A DNA stretch of 64,000 nucleotides, taken from positions 1 to 64,000 of the forward strand of contig CAZIYW010000012.1 of NCBI GenBank assembly GCA_964543525.1, read 5' to 3'. This document shows, one piece after another, positions 35,580 to 44,537 of the stretch; the first letter of the stretch is position 1, and the number at the start of each line of letters is the position of its first letter. The notes below the pieces were generated by a model. That model was given only the letters and a program-made list of their open reading frames with translations, had not been told where the DNA came from and made no database searches. Source of the DNA: CBDVBE01 sp964543525 (GTDB lineage Bacteria; Fibrobacterota; Chitinivibrionia; Chitinivibrionales; JANQEN01). The translations under genes were made by a program, and so were the position numbers.

Positions 35580-37424
35580 CTATAATTTTTTTACTATATT
35601 CATTATAAGTACAGACACATCCGCCGGTGTAACTCCAGAAATTCTTGATGCCTGACCAATGGTCAACGGTCGTATATTGTTCAATTTCACTCTTGATTCC
35701 GTTAACAGACCTTCAATCGATTGATAATCGATATCCGCAGGTATTGGTGTCTCTTCTATCCTTTTCTGTCGCTCTATCTCCCTTTTTTGCTTTGTTATAA
35801 AACCCTCATATTTAATATCCGCTTCAATAGTTACTTTCTGTTCTCTTGACGGTTTTTCTTCGTCAATGACATCAAAAATGTCTTCAAGACCAACCTGCGG
35901 TCTTTTCAGAAGCTCCGCAGCCGGTATCTTCCGCTTAAGTTCGGTTTTTATATTTTTTCGTGCTGCATTCCAACGCTCCGGACTAATCCCGGTTGAAAAC
36001 AGTCTCTTTTTAATCGATTCTCTCTCCTGCCACGCTTTTTCACGATCTCTAAATAAAGTATCATCTATTAACCCGTGTCTTTTTGCAAACGGCATGAGCC
36101 GCTCGTCTGCATTATCCTGTCTCAGAAGCAACCGGTATTCCGCCCGGGATGTAAACATCCGGTACGGTTCTTCCGTACCCTTGGTAACAAGGTCATCAAT
36201 CAGTACTCCTGTATACGATGTATCTCTACCTAATACGATACATTCTTCACCACGAACCCTTTTCGCCGCATTCAACCCTGCAATCAACCCCTGGCACGCA
36301 GCCTCTTCATATCCTGATGTGCCGTTTATCTGACCGGTAAAAAAGAGGCGCTCCACTTTTCTCGATTCCAGTGATGCAAAGAGCTGCACAGGGTGAAAAT
36401 AGTCATATTCTATTGCATACGCGGGTTTTATCATCCTCGCCCGGCCAAAACCGTTCAGGCTTTTTATCATCTCGATCTGAACTTCAAAGGGTAGTGATGT
36501 GGAAAAACCATTGAGGTACATTTCATGAGTACACAACCCTTCAGGTTCTAAAAATAATGTATGCCCGTTCCGGTCCCCAAACCTTACGACCTTATCTTCA
36601 ATCGACGGGCAGTATCGTGGACCAACTCCGACAATTCTTCCCCCGAACAAGGGAGACTTATCGAGATTGTTTCTTATGATTTCATGTGTTTTTTTTGTTG
36701 TTTTTAACTCCCAGCAGACAGCCTTATTTTCAGGCAGTTCTGTTGTGCTGAAAGAAAACGGCCACGGGTGTTCATCGCCTTCCTGTCTGGTCATATTAGA
36801 GAAATTCACTGTACGCCCATCAATTCGTGCCGGTGTTCCTGTTTTCATTCTTCCTGCGGTAATTCCCTGTTCCTGCACAGATTCACTGAGTAGCAGTGAT
36901 GGTGATTCACCTAATCTTCCGCATGAAAAAGAGTGCATACCAATATGTGCAAGCCCGTTTAAAAATGTACCCATTGCCAGTATTACTGCAGCAGCTTCAA
37001 TATGTTGACCTGATTCTGTTACGACCCCCTGCACCCTTTTATTTTTAACAATAATTTTTTGGACCATATCCTGAAAAATTGCAACATTCTCCAGTCTCTC
37101 AAGATACTGACGACACAGAATCCTGTAACGTGTCTTATCCACTTGTGCACGAGGCCCCCATACAGCAACCCCTTTACTTTTATTCAACATTCGAAACTGA
37201 ATACCTGCCATGTCGGTAATTTTCCCCATTAATCCACCAAGGGCATCAATTTCACGAACAATATTCCCCTTTGCAATACCGCCAATAGCAGGGTTACAGG
37301 ACATCTGTCCAATCAGATCCGCATGGGCAGTTATAAGCAGAACTGACAATCCCGACTTCGCAGCACTGTTCACCGCTTCAACACCTGCGTGCCCACCACC
37401 AACTACAATTATATCATATTTCAT
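35580..37424 (-). CDS. mnmG: tRNA uridine-5-carboxymethylaminomethyl modification protein MnmG
   Basis: A 614-residue FAD enzyme that acts with MnmE to modify U34 of several tRNAs. The FAD-binding loop is GGGHAGVEA (residues 8-16), and the family signatures GGIAKGNIVREIDALGG and CPSIEDK are present. The C-terminal helical domain ends at IMNIVKKL. Both ends are flanked by parS palindromes. The neighbours mnmE and rsmG match the classic order. Confidence 0.96.
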   Translation of the reverse strand: MKYDIIVVGGGHAGVEAVNSAAKSGLSVLLITAHADLIGQMSCNPAIGGIAKGNIVREIDALGGLMGKITDMAGIQFRMLNKSKGVAVWGPRAQVDKTRYRILCRQYLERLENVAIFQDMVQKIIVKNKRVQGVVTESGQHIEAAAVILAMGTFLNGLAHIGMHSFSCGRLGESPSLLLSESVQEQGITAGRMKTGTPARIDGRTVNFSNMTRQEGDEHPWPFSFSTTELPENKAVCWELKTTKKTHEIIRNNLDKSPLFGGRIVGVGPRYCPSIEDKVVRFGDRNGHTLFLEPEGLCTHEMYLNGFSTSLPFEVQIEMIKSLNGFGRARMIKPAYAIEYDYFHPVQLFASLESRKVERLFFTGQINGTSGYEEAACQGLIAGLNAAKRVRGEECIVLGRDTSYTGVLIDDLVTKGTEEPYRMFTSRAEYRLLLRQDNADERLMPFAKRHGLIDDTLFRDREKAWQERESIKKRLFSTGISPERWNAARKNIKTELKRKIPAAELLKRPQVGLEDIFDVIDEEKPSREQKVTIEADIKYEGFITKQKREIERQKRIEETPIPADIDYQSIEGLLTESRVKLNNIRPLTIGQASRISGVTPADVSVLIMNIVKKL

Positions 37425-37429
37425 AGCTC

Positions 37430-37451
37430 AAATGTTTCACGTGAAACATTT
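37430..37451. other. parS site in the mnmG-mnmE gap
   Basis: A perfect palindrome around TGTTTCACGTGAAACA, the exact 16-mer parS consensus, extends three further bases on each side. It lies 6 bases upstream of the mnmG start. Confidence 0.95.
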
Positions 37452-37485
37452 TAAAATAACTGTCCTGAAAACAATATTTTATATT

Positions 37486-38850
37486 TTATTTTCCAATACA
37501 AAATTCTTTAAAAATCTTTTCCAATACATCTTCTGTCGTTGTTTTTCCTACAAATTCATCAAACCTTTTCAATATATTTCTGCAGTATTCCGCCTTTATC
37601 TCCTCCTGTATGCCACAACCATCTATTTTCTCTATCTCTTCAAGTACTCCCTCCATTATTTTTTCCTGCCTTTTGTTTGCAATGATACAGTCATATTGCA
37701 TACAATTATATATTTCCTTACAATGCTCCCTTATAAATTCTTCTACCCTTTTCCTTTCATTTGTATTAATCGCAGAAATTTTAATAAATGGAATTGAGTT
37801 TTTTTTAAAGAAAATCTCTTTTTCCTCCCCATACGCAAGATCAATTTTATTTATAATACCAATTATTTTCTGTTTCTTTAGTTTTTCAATCTCTTTTTCT
37901 TCTTCTTTTATCTCTTCGTCTGCAGCCGTTACCCAAATATCTATCCTGCTGTTTTGTATTATCTCTCTGCTTCTCTCAATACCTATTCTTTCAACTCCCC
38001 GAGCTTCCTTCTTCAACCCGGCTGTATCTATAAATGTTACAGGTATATCTCCTATTACTCTTTTCTCTGATATAAAATCTCTTGTTGTTCCACCCTCTTT
38101 ATCTACAATAGATCTTTCGTATCCCAATATCAGATTTAACAGACTTGATTTACCCGCATTAGTCGGACCAACTATAGCAAGGTGTATACCGTTCTCTACA
38201 TCTTTTATAATACGCCTTTTTTCAATCTCAGAAAGTATACTTTTTTTTAAATTCTTCACTTTTTTATCTATTATACCTTCACTATCTCTCCTTTCAATAT
38301 CATCTTCTTCACCAAACTCTATATTCGACTCTATTATAACCAGTATATCTTCAATTTCTTTTTTCCAACTATTAATAAGAAATTGATAACCACCAAGATA
38401 AGATTGTATTGCGCTTTTATGCTGAGTCTCTGTTTTACTGTTAACAATCTGATTTATTGATTCCGCCTTTGCCAGATTTGTCTTACCGTTATAAAACGCC
38501 CTCCTGGTGAATTCTCCTTTTTCTGCATATCGGGCTCCTGAATCAATAATTAGTTCCAGTATCCTCGACGGTACAACCTCACCTCCGTGGCATATTATTT
38601 CAACCATATCCTCGCCGGTAAAAGAACGTGGTGCCTTATATTTTATTGCGGTTATCTCATCAATTATTTCATCACTCCCATTTTCTGAAAAATGGTATAA
38701 TCGTATCTTCTGAGGTCTTGCTTTTTCAAATGTCTCTTCTTCTTTTATATGCTTCTGCACAATAGAGCATGCTTTTTCACCTGAAACCCTAATTAAAGCC
38801 AATGCGCCAATACCTGAAGGTGTAGCTATTGCAACAATTGTATCGTTCAT
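37486..38850 (-). CDS. mnmE: tRNA modification GTPase MnmE
   Basis: A 454-residue GTPase that partners MnmG in U34 tRNA modification. An N-terminal formyl-THF-binding fold (MNDTIVAIATPSGIGALALIRVSG) leads to a helical domain. The G domain follows with GPTNAGKSSLLN (G1), TTRDF (G2), DTAGLKKEA (G3) and NKID (G4). The C-terminus is the conserved CIGK. The internal ATG at 38850 is preferred because it gives the family's start; the frame is open upstream to a TTG at 38886. Confidence 0.95.
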   Translation of the reverse strand: MNDTIVAIATPSGIGALALIRVSGEKACSIVQKHIKEEETFEKARPQKIRLYHFSENGSDEIIDEITAIKYKAPRSFTGEDMVEIICHGGEVVPSRILELIIDSGARYAEKGEFTRRAFYNGKTNLAKAESINQIVNSKTETQHKSAIQSYLGGYQFLINSWKKEIEDILVIIESNIEFGEEDDIERRDSEGIIDKKVKNLKKSILSEIEKRRIIKDVENGIHLAIVGPTNAGKSSLLNLILGYERSIVDKEGGTTRDFISEKRVIGDIPVTFIDTAGLKKEARGVERIGIERSREIIQNSRIDIWVTAADEEIKEEEKEIEKLKKQKIIGIINKIDLAYGEEKEIFFKKNSIPFIKISAINTNERKRVEEFIREHCKEIYNCMQYDCIIANKRQEKIMEGVLEEIEKIDGCGIQEEIKAEYCRNILKRFDEFVGKTTTEDVLEKIFKEFCIGK

Positions 38851-38890
38851 TTCCATGGAATGATCCAAAAATGTTTCCTTCAACAACTTT

Positions 38891-40711
38891 TTACTGGTTG
38901 GACTCTTTCTTCTTTTTATCCATCAATTTTTGTTGTACCAACTGTAGTGCTGTAGAAAAAGTAAAATAGAGACATAAACCTGATGGAAAATTATTGAATA
39001 ATACCAGCATCATTATCGGCATCATATAAATCATCGCCTTTTGATTCGGATCTTTTATGGTAGATTTATTTTGAAAGTACATGAGAACAGCCATTACTAC
39101 CGGTAGAAGAGCAAAATTACTTCCATACATTGGAATGTTTACTCCAATGGGGAATAAAACCTCTGCCTGTGATAAATCCTTTATCCATGGTACTAAAAAG
39201 GTGCCCTGGCCACGCAATTCTATTGCCTTTCTCAATACTATAAAAAGTGAAATCATAATAGGCATCTGTAATATCATCGGCAGACACCCTCCCATACCAC
39301 CGAGAGGATTTATTCCTTCCTTCCGATAAAACTCCATTATTTTCTGGTTCATCTGCTGCGGGTTTCCCTTATACTTTTCACGTATTTTATTTATCCGAGG
39401 TTGAATTTCCTTCATTTTACTCATAGACTTCATACTGCTCTGGGTAAGTGGGTAAGTGACAACTTTAAGAATTATGGTAAGAATAATTATTACTATACCA
39501 TAGTCTTTTACCCCCTTCTGCAATTGAATGAGTAACCACAGTACAAATTCACATAACTTCGGAAACCATACTTTTCCGCCTATAAAAACGGTTGCAAAAA
39601 CTTTTCCTGTTTTCGTTGATACACCAAAAAGAATCTTCTCCAGTTTTACATTTACCAGCTTTAATTCATTCAGCTTTGTCGGCCCAGCATATATTGTATA
39701 TTTTTCCTCTCTGTTATTACTGAATCTCTCTACACTGACTGAAAGACTAATTTCTCTTTCGTTTTTCTTTTTGTTTTCCTCTTTTTTATCGTAATAGCAA
39801 TCGACCTTAAAAGTACCGTCTGAAATTTTCTCAGGGATCAATGCTACTGCAAAATATTTCGATGTTATTGCAACCCAGTTATAATTTCCTGAACGAGATA
39901 CCTCTTCTTCCTTATTGCCCTCCATGTGTTCTCCTTCATCACCACCAAGAAAATGTATTTTCTTTTTATCAAAACGGGCACTTCTTCCGGCAGCTATTTC
40001 ACTTTCCTTAATTCCACCCTCCCATCCAATCTCTACTTTTTTATCTATAATTTCATCAGAAATCACAGAATAACCGATGGTGTAATTATTCTTAAAAAAT
40101 GTGAATTCCTTTTTGACCGCACTCTCATTTAAATCGATAAAGCTGAATGTTAAAGTTACTTTGCTATCGTTTTCAACCACAATTTTCTTTTCATCACCTG
40201 TATATTTGAATATTTTATTATCATAGTTTTTATCGTTTATTTTAAGATTTCCACCACCTTTATTCCTGAAATTTAATAATTCAATAAATCCTGTGTCATT
40301 TTTATTTTTTTCGTGTTTATAGGTATATTCTTTTGTTTTCAGTGTTATTATTCTTCCACCCATTTCACTAATTGCACAAATATATTTATCTGTCTCGACA
40401 TAAATCGTATCTATTACTGTTAAAGTATCTGAAGAAACAGTGTCAAGGGTGGTGGTATCTGTACCAGGTGTCTCTATTGGTTCGTTGATATTTGAAACAG
40501 ATTCTCTCCTATCGACTTTACCATTAACGACACTGGTCGACTCAGAAATATCCTTCGCGCTTTCACCTTTTTCTTCATTTATAACCTGCTTATTTTCGAA
40601 TGGGTACGGTTTTTTTAATATCTTTTCATAATACATTCTACTGGTAAAAAACCGGAAACATACTATTATCAGCAGGAACGCCATTAACATGTTAATAACA
40701 TTTCTATTCAA
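38891..40711 (-). CDS. yidC: Membrane protein insertase YidC
   Basis: A 606-residue Oxa1/YidC insertase of the Gram-negative type. A membrane helix at the N-terminus (about 5-25) is followed by a low-complexity linker (about 30-100) and a large periplasmic beta domain (about 105-380). The C-terminal insertase core of five helices begins near residue 415 with KDYGIVIIILTIILKVVTYPL. Start is TTG at 40711 with GGAG 8 bases before it. It overlaps yidD by 8 bases, as in the conserved rpmH-rnpA-yidD-yidC order. Confidence 0.95.
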   Translation of the reverse strand: MNRNVINMLMAFLLIIVCFRFFTSRMYYEKILKKPYPFENKQVINEEKGESAKDISESTSVVNGKVDRRESVSNINEPIETPGTDTTTLDTVSSDTLTVIDTIYVETDKYICAISEMGGRIITLKTKEYTYKHEKNKNDTGFIELLNFRNKGGGNLKINDKNYDNKIFKYTGDEKKIVVENDSKVTLTFSFIDLNESAVKKEFTFFKNNYTIGYSVISDEIIDKKVEIGWEGGIKESEIAAGRSARFDKKKIHFLGGDEGEHMEGNKEEEVSRSGNYNWVAITSKYFAVALIPEKISDGTFKVDCYYDKKEENKKKNEREISLSVSVERFSNNREEKYTIYAGPTKLNELKLVNVKLEKILFGVSTKTGKVFATVFIGGKVWFPKLCEFVLWLLIQLQKGVKDYGIVIIILTIILKVVTYPLTQSSMKSMSKMKEIQPRINKIREKYKGNPQQMNQKIMEFYRKEGINPLGGMGGCLPMILQMPIMISLFIVLRKAIELRGQGTFLVPWIKDLSQAEVLFPIGVNIPMYGSNFALLPVVMAVLMYFQNKSTIKDPNQKAMIYMMPIMMLVLFNNFPSGLCLYFTFSTALQLVQQKLMDKKKKESNQ

Positions 40712-40970
40712 AATTAACTCCTCTATTGTTTAGATTACTTTTAATAACGGGATCATATCCCCCTTTTGAAAAAGGATTACATCTTACCACTCTACATACT
40801 ATTGCATATACTGCTTTATGAAACGGCATGTTTAGCAATGCCTCTTTTGCATATACAGTACAGGATGGTTGATATTTACATGTTCCATGAGGTAAAAGAA
40901 ACAATGTTCGTATAAACGTTATAATGTTTATAATACTAATTGCATTTATGTTTCTAATTCTGTTCGCCAT
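40704..40970 (-). CDS. yidD: Membrane protein insertion efficiency factor YidD
   Basis: An 88-residue member of the YidD family. The signature CKYQPSCTVYAKEALLN and CRVVRCNPFSKGGYDPV is clear. It probably assists YidC-mediated insertion at the inner membrane. It overlaps rnpA by 25 bases and yidC by 8. Confidence 0.93.
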   Translation of the reverse strand: MANRIRNINAISIINIITFIRTLFLLPHGTCKYQPSCTVYAKEALLNMPFHKAVYAIVCRVVRCNPFSKGGYDPVIKSNLNNRGVNFE

Positions 40971-41284
40971 GATGAATAAATTTCTTTTAAAACCTTCATA
41001 TCAATTGAAGATGAGTAATGAGGACAAATCAAAATATCATAGTAAGGGGGATGCTCAATTTTTGTACTTCTAAATATTTCTCTCAGTACTCTTTTAATTC
41101 TGTTTCTTGTTACTGCGGCTCCGTTCTTTTTCGAAACAAGAATTGCCGCTCTATCATATAACTCAGTATTCTTACGATATACCAGATTAAAATACGAACA
41201 CCTAAACCTGTGCCCGCTTCTTAAAAGAGATGATATTTCCTTTTCATTTTTTATCTTATGTAAACTACGAAAAGTATAGCTCAA
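40946..41284 (-). CDS. rnpA: Ribonuclease P protein component RnpA
   Basis: A 112-residue protein subunit of RNase P, which matures tRNA 5' ends. The RNR motif AVTRNRIKRVLREIFR is present, and the start shows the family's FRSLHKIKNEKEISSLLRSGHRFR. The TTG at 41284 is the likely start; no ATG lies in this frame upstream of the rpmH stop. It lies 14 bases after rpmH. Confidence 0.93.
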   Translation of the reverse strand: MSYTFRSLHKIKNEKEISSLLRSGHRFRCSYFNLVYRKNTELYDRAAILVSKKNGAAVTRNRIKRVLREIFRSTKIEHPPYYDILICPHYSSSIDMKVLKEIYSSWRTELET

Positions 41285-41298
41285 TATACTGTTCCATG

Positions 41299-41442
41299 TT
41301 AATTGTCGGAAACGGTAAGTCTTTTGCGCTTCTTAAGTCTTCTTCTCTTAAGTATATCCTGCCCGCTTTTTGTAGCCATTCTCTTTCTAAAGCCGTGTTT
41401 ATTTGCTCTCTTACGATTTGATGGCTGATAGGTACGTTTCAT
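41299..41442 (-). CDS. rpmH: Ribosomal protein L34
   Basis: A 47-residue product, MKRTYQPSNRKRANKHG followed by FRKRMATKSGQDILKRRRLKKRKRL in parts, is an unambiguous L34. It is below the usual ORF length cut-off. A ribosome site (AGGAG) lies 7 bases before the ATG. It heads the leftward rpmH-rnpA-yidD-yidC operon, divergent from dnaA. Confidence 0.97.
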   Translation of the reverse strand: MKRTYQPSNRKRANKHGFRKRMATKSGQDILKRRRLKKRKRLTVSDN

Positions 41443-41768
41443 TTACAGCTCCTTACTGATTATATTAGCAAAAATAAGCTATAAAAAATGCTTTAATACA
41501 AATTTTTTGTCAATTAGTTTAAACTCTATAGGTAATAAATACTATATATAGTATTGCTGTTTCTATATAATGTAGTTTCAGAATATATTTCATACCTCTT
41601 TCTCAATCTAAAACTATATATTTGTTTATTTTTAACACAACATAAGATTATTTAATTCAGATAAATCTATAATACCTTTTAAAAGAACAATAATAAACTT
41701 ATTTTTCTTCTACCCGGATATTATTTTTTTCACACAATTTCTCATATTCCATCCATTAGAAATGAATT
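41443..41768. other. AT-rich rpmH-dnaA intergenic region
   Basis: This 326-base region separates divergent rpmH and dnaA and should hold both promoters; TATAAT for rpmH lies at 41464-41459. A perfect 18-bp AT-rich palindrome (centre ACTATATATAGT) is at 41538-41555. No good TTATCCACA box is seen, so the unwinding or initiation site is more likely in the dnaA-dnaN gap, though this region's AT-richness keeps it a candidate. Confidence 0.5.
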
Positions 41769-43118
41769 ATGCATATTTCACTCTGGAATGAAATTCTGGC
41801 GCTAATATCAAAAACAATTGATGCAAATCGTTTTGATACATGGATACGTCCTCTTACCCAAATTGAAACAGAAGATAAAACCGAACTTGTTTTATCTGTG
41901 CAAAATAAATTCATGCTTGATTTTCTTGAACAACATTATCATGACAAAATTCTTTCCTTTGCTCAAAAGGTATCGCCGTTAATCCGTACTGTTTCATTCC
42001 GTCTTAACAACAACGATGATTATCCCTTTTCTGAGCTGTCTCGTTCGCCGTCAAATTATAACAAAACTATTGATATACAGTTAAAACAAAAATCAACCCT
42101 GATGCTTAATAGTCAATATTCTTTTGATCTCTTTGTTGCGGGATCTGGCAATGAGTTTGCAAAAAGTGTTTCTTTAGCGGTTGCTGAAAATCCAGGTAAA
42201 ACTAAATTTAATCCTTTGCTTATTTATGGCGGTGTTGGCCTTGGTAAAACACATCTTCTTCATGCAATCGGTAATCATATAGTAGAAAATAATAACGATT
42301 TTGCTGTAAATTTTACTCCATCTGAAGAATTCTATTTTAATTTTATTGAAGCAATTAAAAACAGTAGTACAAAAGAATATACAGATATATTCAGAAAATC
42401 AGATATACTGCTTGTTGATGATATTCAGTTTTTTTCCGGTAAAGAGCGTACACAGGAAGAATTCTTCTATATATTTAATACCCTCTATCAACAGGGTAAA
42501 CAGATAGTCCTTACATCAGATTTACCTCCCAATGATCTAAAAGGACTTCATGATCGCCTTATTTCACGTTTTCAATGGGGATTGTGTGTTGATATTCAAC
42601 CGCCTGATTTAGAAACCCGCGTTGCAATTCTTAAGAAGAAAGCTGAGCGTGATCATCTAACTATTCCGGAAGATATAATCTATTTTATTGCAGAACATAT
42701 ATCGACAAATATCAGAAAGCTTGAAGGAGTTATTATTCGTCTTCTTGCATTTGCTTCTATTACGAAAACTGATATCACAATAGATTTAGTAAAAAATATT
42801 CTTAGTGATTCTATAAAAAAAGAACATGCAAAAGTATCTATTGAAGACATAATTAATACTGTTTCATCTTATTACAATATTTCTGTGGATAATCTGCGTG
42901 AAAAAAACAGAAGTAAAGAGGTTGCTCACTGCAGACAGGTTGCCATGTATATTGCAAAGATGTATACAAATTATTCTCTGAAAACAATAGGACTCCACTT
43001 CGGTGGCAGAGACCACAGCACAGTTATTCATGCAATAAAGCAAATTGATAAAAATAAAGAAAAAGACAAAATTCTTTCAAAAGATATTAATTATATTCTT
43101 TCTCAGATAGGAAAATGA
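41769..43118 (+). CDS. dnaA: Chromosomal replication initiator protein DnaA
   Basis: A 449-residue initiator with all four domains. Domain I (1-70) starts WNEILALISKTIDANRFDTWIRP, and a linker follows. The AAA+ domain has Walker A GVGLGKTH (about 154-161), Walker B LLVDDIQF and the arginine finger region. Domain IV has the DnaA signature SLKTIGLHFGGRDHSTVIHA. DNA boxes for it lie in the dnaA-dnaN gap. Confidence 0.97.
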   Translation: MHISLWNEILALISKTIDANRFDTWIRPLTQIETEDKTELVLSVQNKFMLDFLEQHYHDKILSFAQKVSPLIRTVSFRLNNNDDYPFSELSRSPSNYNKTIDIQLKQKSTLMLNSQYSFDLFVAGSGNEFAKSVSLAVAENPGKTKFNPLLIYGGVGLGKTHLLHAIGNHIVENNNDFAVNFTPSEEFYFNFIEAIKNSSTKEYTDIFRKSDILLVDDIQFFSGKERTQEEFFYIFNTLYQQGKQIVLTSDLPPNDLKGLHDRLISRFQWGLCVDIQPPDLETRVAILKKKAERDHLTIPEDIIYFIAEHISTNIRKLEGVIIRLLAFASITKTDITIDLVKNILSDSIKKEHAKVSIEDIINTVSSYYNISVDNLREKNRSKEVAHCRQVAMYIAKMYTNYSLKTIGLHFGGRDHSTVIHAIKQIDKNKEKDKILSKDINYILSQIGK

Positions 43119-43361
43119 TTGAAAAAGATGTTAATGTAATGTGGATAACCTGTAACAATTAAAACAATAAACATGTTATTTTCTTTTTTTTATTAAATTA
43201 ATAAATTATCAACATCTATATTTATTTATTTTATAACAGGTTAGTGATTATTTATATACTATCAACACACCTAATTGCTTTTGATTATTTATATATATAT
43301 AATTTATAAACAGATATGAATATGTTGATATATATAATAAAAACTTTATACGGGAGTTAAT
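43119..43361. other. Probable oriC: dnaA-dnaN gap with DnaA boxes
   Basis: A very AT-rich gap. It holds one perfect DnaA box, TTATCCACA on the minus strand (43140-43148), and three near-matches: TTATCAACA (43206-43214), CTATCAACA (43259-43267) and ATATCAACA on the minus strand (43323-43331). With dnaA, dnaN and parS close by, this is the most likely initiation site, but origin function is inferred. Confidence 0.7.
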
Positions 43362-44501
43362 ATGGCACTCACAATTCATAAAAAGGATTTTTTTGAAATT
43401 ATTCAGAAAGCATATCCTATTGTTCCCTCAAAAAGCTCTTTACAGATTTTACTTAATTTTAAACTAATTTTCTCGCCGGAATCACTTGAAATTGTTGCAA
43501 CAGATCTTGATCACTCTATTAAGTTAAAAACACCTATTACAGGCGAAGGTGAATTTGAGATAACGGTTAATGCGAAGAAACTATTTGAAATAGTCAGAGA
43601 GTTGCATGATGATAATCTTACTATTGATTGTGATGAAAATGTGCTTACAATCGAGAGCGGGGGCTCTTTCTCGTGTAAGATATCAGGCGCAGATACCCGC
43701 GATTTTCCTCCTTTTCCGGAGCTGGAAAATTTTAATCAGATAGAGATACCTCTCCGGAATTTTAAAAATATGGTAACGAAAAGCAGCTTTGCTGTTTCGA
43801 GGGATGAAGCACGTGCCTGCTTATGTGGTGTATTCTGGAAGGTAGAAAAAGGTAAAATGGGTATGATTGCCACTGATGGACATAGATTAGGCTGTTCGTT
43901 TTATAGCAGTGACACAGGAGTAGATAGTGATATTGGCAGTATTATTTCTCCTAAAAGCCTTATTCATCTGGTAAGGATACTTGATTCTGAAGAGGTGGAT
44001 GATACCATTTCAGTAGCCTATGGTGATAAATATATCGTTTTTAAGAGTGACTCACTGACATTATGCTCAAAGCTTATTGATGGACCTTATCCTGATTATG
44101 AGAAAGTAATTCCGGGTAATAATCCAAAAAAAGCTGTAATTGATAAGGGTATTCTCCTTGAGGCAGTTAAAAGGGTTTCTGTTTTATCGAATCAAAAAAC
44201 ACATCTTGTAAAATTTGTTTTTGGTAAGAATGAATTGGAGATAGTTGTCATGAACAGGGATATCGGTGGCGAAGCGCGACAGGTGATACCGGTTGATTAT
44301 GATGGAGAAGAACATACGATTGGATTTAATGCTTTATATTTTCTCGAGATACTTTCGATAATTAAAACATCTTCCATCCGTTTAGAGATGAATACTCAGA
44401 TTAGCGCCTGTTTACTTTTCCCGGTATATGAGGATGATAAGGAAAAGGAAAGTGATGATCTGTTTCTTATAATGCCTTTGCGCATTCTTGAAGAACTATA
44501 A
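43362..44501 (+). CDS. dnaN: DNA polymerase III beta sliding clamp
   Basis: A 379-residue clamp of three similar domains, each about 120 residues. The start (KKDFFEIIQKAYPIVPSKSSLQILLNFKL) and the conserved end of the form [MIL]PLR are recognisable. Start ATG with GGGAG upstream. It follows dnaA in the standard order. Confidence 0.95.
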   Translation: MALTIHKKDFFEIIQKAYPIVPSKSSLQILLNFKLIFSPESLEIVATDLDHSIKLKTPITGEGEFEITVNAKKLFEIVRELHDDNLTIDCDENVLTIESGGSFSCKISGADTRDFPPFPELENFNQIEIPLRNFKNMVTKSSFAVSRDEARACLCGVFWKVEKGKMGMIATDGHRLGCSFYSSDTGVDSDIGSIISPKSLIHLVRILDSEEVDDTISVAYGDKYIVFKSDSLTLCSKLIDGPYPDYEKVIPGNNPKKAVIDKGILLEAVKRVSVLSNQKTHLVKFVFGKNELEIVVMNRDIGGEARQVIPVDYDGEEHTIGFNALYFLEILSIIKTSSIRLEMNTQISACLLFPVYEDDKEKESDDLFLIMPLRILEEL

Positions 44502-44537
44502 TAATAACGGAGAAATAATTTTAAAGACAGAGAAAAA

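Noticed and set aside
37610..38386. Long open frame (258 codons) on the plus strand across mnmE
   Set aside because: It is antisense to the clearly conserved mnmE, has no ribosome site and encodes a low-complexity Ser/Ile-rich product, as expected of a complementary shadow in AT-rich DNA.
41443..41768. DnaA boxes in the rpmH-dnaA gap
   Set aside because: No TTATCCACA or one-mismatch match could be found on either strand, so the origin call was placed in the dnaA-dnaN gap.
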